DNA from: an uncultured Erythrobacter sp.
Lineage (GTDB): Bacteria > Pseudomonadota > Alphaproteobacteria > Sphingomonadales > Sphingomonadaceae
Length of the DNA stretch: 64,000 nt
NCBI GenBank assembly: GCA_947493165.1
Contig: CANLPY010000001.1
Location: forward strand, 434,001 to 498,000
Reading direction: 5' to 3'
Part shown: positions 46,331 to 54,056 of the stretch, in pieces
Layout of the letters: every line of letters starts with the position of its first letter
Position numbering within the stretch: the stretch's first letter is position 1
The notes under the pieces: generated by a model
What the model saw: the letters and a program-made list of their open reading frames with translations, nothing else
The model's database searches: none
What the model was told of the DNA's origin: nothing
Translations under genes and position numbers: made by a program

Positions 46331-46972
46331 TTAAAAGGTACTTTCAGGGATGATGATGACGTCCCCAGGTTTTAGGGTCACATTGGCTTGGCTATCGCCC
46401 TTCTTCAGCAAGTCTTTGAGGCGCAGGCGATATTCAACTTGCTCACCGCTGTCGCGATCAAGCCGGATCAGCTTTGCCTTGTTACCTGCGGCAAATTCGC
46501 TGAGGCCGCCAACCGCAATCATCGCATCAAGCACGGTCATGTTCGCGCGATAGGGCAATGATGCAGGCTGTTCGGTTGATCCGACGATCCGCACCTGTTG
46601 GTTAAATGTGCCAGAGAACTCATTGACAATAACCGAAACAATCGGCTGCTCAATATATTGTGCCAACTGATCGCGGATGTCGTCCTGCAACTCAGTCGCG
46701 GTTTTACCAACAGCAGGCAGGTCGCGAACTAACGGGATAGTGATCCGGCCATCTGGACGAACCTGAATTTCTTCAGCGCTCAGTTCTGGATTGCGCCACA
46801 CGTGAATGGTGATCTGGTCCAATGGACCGATCACGTATTCCTCGCTTGGGCCTTCTTCAGCCGTGGCAAAGCTCGCAGGCGGCAGCTCTTGTCCTGCGCC
46901 ACCGCAACCGGTGATCATCAAGAGTGCTACGGCAGATCCCACAGCGCGGGAAAGCGGGAATGACTTGAACAT
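46331..46972 (-). CDS. XrtA-associated polysaccharide export lipoprotein (Wza-like)
   Basis: The 213-aa protein has a lipoprotein signal (lipobox ITGC, cysteine at about 23), then a Poly_export domain with YVIGPLDQITIHVWRNPELS and IQVRPDGRITIPLVRDLPAVG, and a SLBB-type region (VRIVGSTEQPASLPYRANMT). It is much shorter than Wza and lacks the C-terminal amphipathic helix, as is usual for XrtA-type export proteins. It probably forms the periplasmic outlet and works with the barrel protein encoded downstream. It is the first gene after a 208-bp leader. Confidence 0.94.
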   Translation of the reverse strand: MFKSFPLSRAVGSAVALLMITGCGGAGQELPPASFATAEEGPSEEYVIGPLDQITIHVWRNPELSAEEIQVRPDGRITIPLVRDLPAVGKTATELQDDIRDQLAQYIEQPIVSVIVNEFSGTFNQQVRIVGSTEQPASLPYRANMTVLDAMIAVGGLSEFAAGNKAKLIRLDRDSGEQVEYRLRLKDLLKKGDSQANVTLKPGDVIIIPESTF

Positions 46973-47006
46973 GTATTGCGTATCCTTGACCTAGGTCTCG
47001 CCTCCC

Positions 47007-47041
47007 CCAGCGCCAGTATCAGGAGCTACCTGAAGCGCTGG
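47007..47041 (-). promoter_or_regulatory. Two-arm hairpin in exopolysaccharide export leader
   Basis: Outer arms CCAGCGC (47007-47013) and GCGCTGG (47035-47041) and inner arms TCAGG (47019-47023) and CCTGA (47029-47033) all pair perfectly, with a 5-nt loop. The structure would lie 35-69 bases upstream of the export-protein start in the minus-strand mRNA. No T-run follows. It could control translation or stability of the export operon. Confidence 0.5.
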
Positions 47042-47112
47042 GTTGCGCGAATTACCCGTTCTCTCTGGCTTAAATTGGTGAACATTGTGTTAGGAATAAC
47101 CTGCGATCTGAA

Positions 47113-47137
47113 CCGCTATCCCGTTTCGGGACAGCGG
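47113..47137 (-). terminator. Hairpin 44 bases after the PLP decarboxylase gene
   Basis: CCGCT-a-TCCCG (47113-47123) pairs with CGGGA-c-AGCGG (47127-47137) around a TTT loop, with one mismatch. It lies downstream of the decarboxylase stop and upstream of the export operon on the same strand. No T-run follows on the minus strand. It could be a factor-dependent terminator, an mRNA end, or an operator for the next operon. Confidence 0.45.
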
Positions 47138-47180
47138 GTCTCGCAAGTCTAAACACGCAGAAATCCGTAGGTTTTAACCC

Positions 47181-48428
47181 TTAAACGAGAATTTCCGCCG
47201 CTGGACCGTGGCCAAGGAAGTCAGAGGGGCTGGCAGTCGCCCCGTACGCACCTGCACAAAAAACGGCGACCAGATCGCCAACATCGGCCCGTGGCAGCTC
47301 TGCTTTGTCCGCTAAGCGGTCTAATGGAGTGCACAAGCAGCCAACAACATTAACGACGTCGTTAGCTGATTCGTTATAACGATTTGCAATGGCGAGCGGG
47401 TAATTGCGGCGCACGACCGTGCCGAAATTGCCTGATGCGGCGAGCTGGTGATGCAAACCGCCATCGGTGATCAGATATGTCGCTCCATGGCTAGCTTTGC
47501 GATCGACAATGCGGGTTAGGTAAACTCCTGCTTCCCCAGCAAGATAGCGCCCAAGCTCTAAGCATAAATCGGTGTCAGCAAGCGCATCTGGCAGCTTTGC
47601 GACCCTTTCTGAGAGCGCCGCACCCACCGCTGCCAGATCAAGTGGCTCATCGCCCGGGAAATAAGGAATGCCAAAGCCGCCGCCCATATTAAGTTTGGGT
47701 AGGCCATGCCCAATGTCATTAGCCAGTTTAGCAGCTAATTTCAGCACATTGGCCTGCGCTTCTATAATTGCCTCTGCGCTTAACGCCTGGCTGCCGGTAA
47801 AGATATGTAACCCTCGCCACTCAGCCCCAGCTTCTATGAGTTCGCGCGCCAACTCAGGCACTTTGTCGGCGTCCACCCCAAACTGCTTGGCGCCCCCACC
47901 CATCTTCATGCCAGAGCCTTTCAGCTCAAAACTGGGGTTCACCCGCATCGCAATACGAGGCGCTTTGCCAATACGTTCGCCAATTGCCAGTGCGCGCCGC
48001 CCTTCGCCTTCTGATTCGCAATTCAGCGTAACTCCGGCAGCAATGGCTGCTTCTAACTCATCATCGCGTTTGCCGGGACCTGCAAAGCTGATTTTCGCGG
48101 GATCAATGCCTGCCTTGTTCGTGATCGCCAATTCGCCCGCTGAGGCAATATCAAAGCCATCCACAAGGCCATGCATATGCTGAACCACTGGTAGGTACGG
48201 ATTGGCCTTCACCGCATAGTTCAAGCCGACACGATCAGGCAGAGCGGCTCTTAGCTGAGCAACGCGCCCATCGAGCAAATCGCGTGAATAGACGAACAGC
48301 GGTGTCTTTCCCGCCTTAGCAGCCCAATAGCTTGCGGGGTGACCACCAATCTCCAGCTCTCCATCAAGCGAACCATAGCCCGCAGGAATAGGTCCGAGCG
48401 GCTTGGGCTTTACGGGCTTGTCGGTCAT
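47181..48428 (-). CDS. XrtA-associated PLP-dependent decarboxylase
   Basis: The 415-aa protein is a fold-type-III decarboxylase related to diaminopimelate decarboxylase. The PLP lysine is in NYAVKANPYLPVVQ (about residue 72), the glycine-rich phosphate site in LNMGGGFGIPYFPGDEP and the later CxxxY-type segment in AVFCAGAYGATASPSDF. It belongs to the group found beside the XrtA acyl ligase and carrier protein. The nearest well-studied idea is BtrK, which decarboxylates a carrier-protein-bound glutamate. It overlaps the ligase gene by four bases. Confidence 0.93.
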   Translation of the reverse strand: MTDKPVKPKPLGPIPAGYGSLDGELEIGGHPASYWAAKAGKTPLFVYSRDLLDGRVAQLRAALPDRVGLNYAVKANPYLPVVQHMHGLVDGFDIASAGELAITNKAGIDPAKISFAGPGKRDDELEAAIAAGVTLNCESEGEGRRALAIGERIGKAPRIAMRVNPSFELKGSGMKMGGGAKQFGVDADKVPELARELIEAGAEWRGLHIFTGSQALSAEAIIEAQANVLKLAAKLANDIGHGLPKLNMGGGFGIPYFPGDEPLDLAAVGAALSERVAKLPDALADTDLCLELGRYLAGEAGVYLTRIVDRKASHGATYLITDGGLHHQLAASGNFGTVVRRNYPLAIANRYNESANDVVNVVGCLCTPLDRLADKAELPRADVGDLVAVFCAGAYGATASPSDFLGHGPAAEILV

Positions 48429-49960
48429 TGCATCAGTTCCCTCAACAGCGCGGTGCGATCAATCTTGCCATTGGGGTTGAGCGGCATGGCATCGCGCCAA
48501 TGAATTTCTTTGGGCTGCATGAAATTGGGCAAGTTCTTTTTCAACGTTCTATCCAGCGCTTCGCGGCTTTCTTTATTGTCCGCGCCGCGGACCACCAAAT
48601 GCACCGCGTGGCCCAGTCGTTCATCTGGAATGCCTAGCGCAACCGCCTCGCTGACCAAATCGGTGGCAATCGCCGCCTCTTCGACCTCGGCCGGGCTGAT
48701 CCGGTTGCCTGCGCTTTTAATCATCGCATCGCGCCTGCCGACGAAATAGAGCAGGCCGCCCTCTTCGCGCCGGACCCGGTCGCCTGACCAAACGGCCGTA
48801 CCACCATATTTGGAGGCTGCTGGAGCAGGTTTGAAGCGGACGGCAGTTCGCTCTGCGTCTTGCCAATACCCATGAGCGACAAGCGGTCCGCAATGCACCA
48901 ACTCGCCTTCCTCATCCGGTGCAGCGACCCCGCCCTCCTCATCAATCACGAGAATTTCAGCAAAAGGAATCGCCTTACCCATTGAAGTTGGGTGTAAATC
49001 TACCAGTGATGGATCGAGGAACGTCGAACGAAATGCCTCGGTCAGACCATACATTGGGTACAGGTCAGCCTCTGGGAAAATCCGCCGCAGATCACCAACC
49101 AGATCAGTTGTCAGCGCGCCGCCGCTATTGGTCATTCGGCGCATAGGTGAAACTGCGTCTGCTGCCCAGTGAAGCTCTGTGAGTTGCACCCACAAAGGCG
49201 GCACAGCAGCGAGTGTGGTAATCTGATGCTTTGCGCAGGCTTTGACCACATCTTTAGGGAACAAATAGTCCAGCGGCACGGCTGCTCCGCCCGCATACCA
49301 CGTTGAAAGCAATTGATTTTGTCCGTAATCAAAACTCAGCGGCAGAACCGCCAAAGTCACATCATCTTCGGCCAATTTCAAATAGTGAGCAACGCTGACC
49401 GCGCCCAGCCACAGGTTCGCATGGCTAAGCATCACTCCCTTGGGGCGTCCTGTTGATCCGCTGGTATAAAGAATAGCGGCGAGTTCATCTGGGTTCGCGA
49501 TGGATGGCCCAAGCTGATCCTCACGTGCATACGCAGATTTCAGCGCGTCGCCCTGTTCCATCGATCGGCATTGCGCGCCGACGTCGCCGTCATCCAGCGA
49601 CGCAAGCCGGGCTTTGTTGCCAATGAGCAGGCTCGCGCCGCTATCATTCAAAATATGCGCCGCCTGCGCACGTTTAAGGAGCGGGTTGATCGGCACATGC
49701 ACCAGCCCCGCACGCGCCGCAGCTAACGGTAAAATACACGTCAATTCACCTTTGGCGGCCCAACTGGCAACCCGTGCGCCTTTCTCACCCACTTCACTCT
49801 GCAACCATGCCGAGAGCTGAGACACACGCAGTCTTAACTCCTCGTGGTTAAGCACGGAATCACGAAGGATTAAGGCTGGACGTGTCCCATGCCCCATCGC
49901 CGCGCCTCTTTCGGCGATGTGATCAAGCGGTTGCGCAGTGGGATCAAGGGTTTCGGGCAT
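48425..49960 (-). CDS. XrtA-associated AMP-forming acyl-CoA ligase
   Basis: The 511-aa adenylate-forming enzyme has the AMP-binding motif AILYTSGSTGRPKGVMLSH (near residue 160), the PMYGLTEAFRSTF motif and the C-terminal GNRISPAEVEEAA and NPNGKIDRTAL with its catalytic lysine. It should activate a carboxylic acid and load it on CoA or a carrier protein. A carrier-protein gene lies in the divergent operon. The start at MPETLDPTAQ is 28 bases from the divergent acyltransferase start; a TTG further upstream is less likely. Confidence 0.92.
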   Translation of the reverse strand: MPETLDPTAQPLDHIAERGAAMGHGTRPALILRDSVLNHEELRLRVSQLSAWLQSEVGEKGARVASWAAKGELTCILPLAAARAGLVHVPINPLLKRAQAAHILNDSGASLLIGNKARLASLDDGDVGAQCRSMEQGDALKSAYAREDQLGPSIANPDELAAILYTSGSTGRPKGVMLSHANLWLGAVSVAHYLKLAEDDVTLAVLPLSFDYGQNQLLSTWYAGGAAVPLDYLFPKDVVKACAKHQITTLAAVPPLWVQLTELHWAADAVSPMRRMTNSGGALTTDLVGDLRRIFPEADLYPMYGLTEAFRSTFLDPSLVDLHPTSMGKAIPFAEILVIDEEGGVAAPDEEGELVHCGPLVAHGYWQDAERTAVRFKPAPAASKYGGTAVWSGDRVRREEGGLLYFVGRRDAMIKSAGNRISPAEVEEAAIATDLVSEAVALGIPDERLGHAVHLVVRGADNKESREALDRTLKKNLPNFMQPKEIHWRDAMPLNPNGKIDRTALLRELMQ

Positions 49961-49988
49961 AGTGTCTTGTATGAAGGGCAATCTTTAA

Positions 49989-51002
49989 GTGATCGAAATG
50001 CGGTATCACGATAGCGTTAACGTCTTGCATGAGCTGTGTCATCACAGTGAGCATTCGCACGCGCGGTCACCGTTTGATCGCGCAGAATGGTATCAGCTTC
50101 TCGCTGACACTGGCCTCACCCCACTAATCGCGATTGCAGGGGACGCAGACAATGCCGCTGCCATCGCCCTTACTGAAGACAGCGGGCACATTACACCGCT
50201 GCGCAATTGGTACAGCTTTACCTGGCGACAATTGGCGCCAGCAGGTGAACAAGGTGACCGATTGCTCCGTGAAATTGCGCAGCATCTCAAATCGCGCGGG
50301 CATCGGGTGACTTTGGAGCCAGTGCCAGACGAAGATGGATCAAGCGCGCGGCTTGCCAAAGCCTTTCGTAACGCTGGATGGCGAGTTTCGGTGGAACGGT
50401 GCGATATCAACCACGTGCTACATCTGAACGGACGTAGTTTTGCCGAATATTGGGCCGCTCGCCCCGGCAAGATGCGCACTACCCTAAAACGAAAGGAGAA
50501 AAAGGTCCGCGTCCAAGTGCTGGAACACTTCGATGAGCAAGTGTGGGCCGATTATGAGCGCATTTATGCCGACAGCTGGAAGCCTGCCGAAGATCAACCC
50601 GCCATGTTGCGAGATTTTGCTGCGGCAGAGGGGGAAGCAGGTCGTTTGCGTATGGGTATAGCCTACGCAGATGATCAAGCTGTCGCGGCGCAGTGTTGGA
50701 CGGTTGAAAACGGCTGTGCCTACATTCACAAGCTCGCGCATCTTGAAAGCCACAAGAAACTCTCCGCCGGAACCACGCTTACGGCGGCTCTTTTTGAGCA
50801 TGTGATTGACGGTGATAATGTGGAGCTGGTGGATTTTGGAACCGGCGATCAACCTTACAAGGCCGATTGGATGGAGGGTATTCGCCATCGATACCGCATC
50901 GATTGTCTTGATCCGCGCCAACCGCGCGCTTGGCTAGCCCTTGCGAAACGCGCCGCAAAGGCGTTTACCCAAAAACTTGCGCCGGGCGGACTGCAAAGCT
51001 AA
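49989..51002 (+). CDS. GNAT/FemAB-like acyltransferase of the XrtA locus
   Basis: The 337-aa protein has a C-terminal GNAT-type domain (about 140-300) with YWAARPGKMRTTLKRKEKKV, AQCWTVENGCAYIHKLAH and LVDFGTGDQPYKADWMEG, a pattern seen in the CelD/BcsL-type acetyltransferase group. The N-terminal half is a degenerate second copy. It is the first gene of the divergent operon with the carrier protein, so the carrier-bound acyl group is a possible donor. GTG at 49989 or ATG at 49998 may be the start. Confidence 0.83.
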   Translation: MIEMRYHDSVNVLHELCHHSEHSHARSPFDRAEWYQLLADTGLTPLIAIAGDADNAAAIALTEDSGHITPLRNWYSFTWRQLAPAGEQGDRLLREIAQHLKSRGHRVTLEPVPDEDGSSARLAKAFRNAGWRVSVERCDINHVLHLNGRSFAEYWAARPGKMRTTLKRKEKKVRVQVLEHFDEQVWADYERIYADSWKPAEDQPAMLRDFAAAEGEAGRLRMGIAYADDQAVAAQCWTVENGCAYIHKLAHLESHKKLSAGTTLTAALFEHVIDGDNVELVDFGTGDQPYKADWMEGIRHRYRIDCLDPRQPRAWLALAKRAAKAFTQKLAPGGLQS

Positions 51003-51101
51003 GGCGAGCGCCCATTTCCAATGCCCTGCCAAAAAGCAAGGCGATACGCAGAATACGAGGGGCCCTTGTCCAGCAATTCAGCCACAGAGCCGGCAGCGGA
51101 T

Positions 51102-51383
51102 ATGTCAGGCATCGGCAAAAGCCGCGCAGCAATCGACCGCGACTTAAAAACGATCATCGCTGATGTGCTCGGCCTTGAGACGGATCAGGTCGATCAATTT
51201 GACGCTGACACGGGCCTGTTTGGTCATCTGCCAGAGCTCGATTCCATGGCTGTCGCTGGACTGCTGACAGAGATGGAAGACCGCCTCGACATCGTGATCG
51301 AAGATGACGATGTGGACGGCGAAATGTTAGAGACCTATGGCGGGCTGCTCGCCTTTGCCGAGGCCAAGATCATCGAAGGCTAG
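51102..51383 (+). CDS. Acyl carrier protein of the XrtA locus
   Basis: The 93-aa protein is a small acidic four-helix carrier. The phosphopantetheine serine is in HLPELDSMAVAGLLTEME, and the final helix is YGGLLAFAEAKIIEG. It is distinct from the housekeeping AcpP by sequence and by place. The ATG at 51102 gives the usual size; a longer frame from 51021 is possible. It should hold the acyl or aminoacyl group made by the ligase and decarboxylase of the divergent operon. Confidence 0.9.
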   Translation: MSGIGKSRAAIDRDLKTIIADVLGLETDQVDQFDADTGLFGHLPELDSMAVAGLLTEMEDRLDIVIEDDDVDGEMLETYGGLLAFAEAKIIEG

Positions 51384-51392
51384 AGCCGGGCC

Positions 51393-52073
51393 ATGCTCAT
51401 GGAATGGCCCTGCCCGCTTCCCGGAGGCGGAACTTCAAACGAATTGTTGCTGACATTGAAGCAAGATCGCGCGCAGTGCGTGCTAATGATCCCTCCGCTG
51501 TTTGATGAGCACAACAAGTTTCGCAGGCAAATTGTTGAAGTTATGCGCCGATTGGACGCGGCGGGAATTGATTGCGTCTTGCCTGATCTGCCCGGCTGCA
51601 ATGAGAGTATACGACCACTGGCTGAACAAACGCTCGCGAATTGGCGGAATGCCGCTCAGGCTGCGATACAGCATACCGGGGCCAGCCACATGCTGACATT
51701 CAGAGGCGGTGCTATGCTAGGGTCTGGTGGTCTTCCCGGTTGGAAGTATGCGCCCCAAACTGGGGCCAAGCAATTGCGCGGTATGATCCGGGCGGCGGTG
51801 ATCGCGGCGAGAGAACTGGGCAAAGACATCAGCAGCGATGACTTGATGGCACGAGGCCGCACGAACGGCCTCAACCTCGCCGGTTGGGACGTTGGACCGC
51901 AATTGTTCAGCGAATTGGCGGATTCGGATGAGGACCCTCCAAGCGGACTTACCGAAATCGCGCAATCGGACGTTGGTGGGCGCGGGCTGTGGCTGCGCAC
52001 CGAGCCGGATGAAGATGCTGACCAAGCCGATGCTCTCGCCCAGTTGATTGCTAAGGAGCTCGCCGCACCATGA
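51393..52073 (+). CDS. XrtA-associated alpha/beta hydrolase 2, apparently without catalytic Ser and His
   Basis: The 226-aa protein follows the fold of the second hydrolase that accompanies the XrtA carrier protein (CVLMIPPLFDEHNKFRR at the oxyanion region, VLPDLPGCNES after the next strand). At the nucleophile elbow the sequence reads LTFRGGAML, with glycine where a serine is expected, and the C-terminal 120 residues contain no histidine. It may be a non-catalytic partner of hydrolase 1. Its ATG lies nine bases after the carrier protein and its stop overlaps the hydrolase 1 ATG. Confidence 0.82.
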   Translation: MLMEWPCPLPGGGTSNELLLTLKQDRAQCVLMIPPLFDEHNKFRRQIVEVMRRLDAAGIDCVLPDLPGCNESIRPLAEQTLANWRNAAQAAIQHTGASHMLTFRGGAMLGSGGLPGWKYAPQTGAKQLRGMIRAAVIAARELGKDISSDDLMARGRTNGLNLAGWDVGPQLFSELADSDEDPPSGLTEIAQSDVGGRGLWLRTEPDEDADQADALAQLIAKELAAP

Positions 52074-52849
52074 GCCGCCTGCATATGGATTTTGGCTGCG
52101 GCACGCTGAAATGCGCTGGCACGCTCGACACGGCGCCCGGCACGAGCGGGCTTTTGATCGTCAGCGGCGGTAACGAAATCCGCTCTGGCGCGTTTGGGGG
52201 CCAAGCAAAGCTCGCAGCCAGCGTTGCTAAGGCCGGGTTTCCTGTGTTTCGCTTCGACCGGCGCGGGGTTGGAGACAGCGAGGGAGAGAACCGCGGCTTT
52301 CGTAAGTCCAAAGGCGATATCAAGGCCGCGATCCATGCGTTTCAAGCGATTGCTCCGCAGGTTGATCGCATCATCAGCTTTGGCAATTGCGACGCTGCCA
52401 CGGCTTTGATGCTTGCTCAGGGGGCGGAGTGCGACGGTCTGATCCTGTCAAATCCGTGGACTATTGAGGGCGATAATAGCGACAGCATCCCGCCTGCTGA
52501 TGCGATCCGTGCACGCTATTTGGAAAAGCTCAAGAAGCCTAGCGAGGTGATGCGTTTGCTGCGCGGCGGGGTGAACTTGCGCAAGCTTGCCAAGGGGCTG
52601 AGCAAATCAGTAGCAAGCGTTGACGGTTCAACAGGCCTCGCTGATGAAATGCGCGATGGTATCAAGGAATTCGCAGGGCCTGTGCGCTTTCTATTGTCGA
52701 GCGATGACCGCACGGCCAAAGTCTTTGCCAGCAATTGGGATATGTCCGATCCACGCATCGCCCGGTGCGAAGGGGCAAGCCACGCCTATGTCGAACCACA
52801 CGCTGAACAATGGCTGCGCGAACAGATATTAAGCGCACTTCGCGCCTAA
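52070..52849 (+). CDS. XrtA-associated alpha/beta hydrolase 1 with Cys nucleophile
   Basis: The 259-aa alpha/beta hydrolase has FRFDRRGVGDSEG after the second strand, a nucleophile elbow IISFGNCDAATALML with cysteine in place of serine, an acidic partner in FLLSSDDRTAKVF and a His in CEGASHAYVEP. A Cys-Asp-His set resembles dienelactone-hydrolase-like enzymes and suits thioester chemistry. It may release the product from the carrier protein. The start is a four-base overlap with hydrolase 2. Confidence 0.88.
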   Translation: MSRLHMDFGCGTLKCAGTLDTAPGTSGLLIVSGGNEIRSGAFGGQAKLAASVAKAGFPVFRFDRRGVGDSEGENRGFRKSKGDIKAAIHAFQAIAPQVDRIISFGNCDAATALMLAQGAECDGLILSNPWTIEGDNSDSIPPADAIRARYLEKLKKPSEVMRLLRGGVNLRKLAKGLSKSVASVDGSTGLADEMRDGIKEFAGPVRFLLSSDDRTAKVFASNWDMSDPRIARCEGASHAYVEPHAEQWLREQILSALRA

Positions 52850-52859
52850 TCTCTGGGCC

Positions 52860-54056
52860 TTATCGCGTGAAGTAACTCACCAATTCCACATGCGTTGACC
52901 ACCGGAACTGTCCTACAGGTCGCAATTTCTCCAAGCGGAATCCCGCTTCGATCAGTGTCGCTGCATCGCGCGCCCAACTTGATGGGTTGCAGCTGACATA
53001 GACGACGCGCTGAGCAGTGCTTTGCGCGATCTGGCCAATTTGCTCGCGAGCTCCTGCTCTGGGAGGATCAAGCAATATGGCGCTGAATTTGCTAATTTCT
53101 TTGGCATCGAGCGGATTACGGAACAAATCACGATGCATCGAGTGAACTTCGCGCTGTGCCCGCGCTGCGGCAGATTTGCACGCAAGATACGCCGCTTGAT
53201 CCGCCTCCACCGCCAAAGCTTTCCGCCCCTCAACCAATCCGAATGCGAATGTTCCTAGACCCGCAAACAGATCCGCAATCACGCCTGCCCCTTTCAACCA
53301 ATGGCGCGCATCAGATACCATGCGTGCCTCCGCATCACGGGTTGCTTGCAGGAACGCGCCCGTCGGCATTGGTACCGATACGTCCGAAAGGGTGACACCG
53401 ACCGGCTCAGGTTCCCAAACGGTCTCTGCGCCATAGCCTTGATCGATGGAAAGCCGCGCGAGTCCATTATCGCGCGCGAAATCGAGCGCAGCTTCGGTCG
53501 CTGCCAACCCGTCAAGGCTGAGATTGGTCAGACTGCAATCAACGCCCTGATCGGACACAGCAAGGCCAATATCCACCGGCGCTCGCCCAGCATGGGCGGC
53601 GATGAAAGATCGCAATGGCGCGATCAAAGCGGTCAGTTCAGGAGTAAGTACCGGACATTCGGCAAGATCGACGATCGTGTGAGAACCACTTTCGCGAAAG
53701 CCCGCCATCGCACGCTTGCCCTTGCGCAAACCGTGAAGAGTTGCGCGGCGACGGCTGCCCGCAGGCGAAAGATGCACCGGCAACACCTCATCTGCGCAAA
53801 TGCCCTGCCCTTCGGCTGCGTTTACGACCCTGGAGCGCACAAACTCTTCGAGCGCTGCTTCGTTTGCGTGCTGCAATTGGCATCCGCCGCAGCGGGCAAA
53901 ATGCTGGCATGGAGGCGATACGTGGTCAGGACCGGGAATGATCACGCCATCTGCGTCCACCATGTCTCCGGGCACAGCGCCGCTGACATGGGCGCCGGTG
54001 TTGGTCACGCCGTCACCTTTAGCGGCGATACGAATGATTGGGGTGTTTTTACTCAC
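52860..54056 (-). CDS. RumA/TrmA-type RNA (uracil-5-)-methyltransferase
   Basis: The 398-aa protein has the iron-sulfur cysteine set CQHFARCGGCQLQHA near residue 50, the SAM site VIADLFAGLGTFAFGL, the ILLDPPRAG segment and the catalytic Cys in RVVYVSCNPSSWARDA. This is the layout of enzymes that make 5-methyluridine in 23S rRNA. It lacks a full TRAM domain but keeps a short N-terminal OB-like stretch. The GTG start overlaps the nnr gene stop (GTGA). Confidence 0.92.
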   Translation of the reverse strand: MSKNTPIIRIAAKGDGVTNTGAHVSGAVPGDMVDADGVIIPGPDHVSPPCQHFARCGGCQLQHANEAALEEFVRSRVVNAAEGQGICADEVLPVHLSPAGSRRRATLHGLRKGKRAMAGFRESGSHTIVDLAECPVLTPELTALIAPLRSFIAAHAGRAPVDIGLAVSDQGVDCSLTNLSLDGLAATEAALDFARDNGLARLSIDQGYGAETVWEPEPVGVTLSDVSVPMPTGAFLQATRDAEARMVSDARHWLKGAGVIADLFAGLGTFAFGLVEGRKALAVEADQAAYLACKSAAARAQREVHSMHRDLFRNPLDAKEISKFSAILLDPPRAGAREQIGQIAQSTAQRVVYVSCNPSSWARDAATLIEAGFRLEKLRPVGQFRWSTHVELVSYFTR

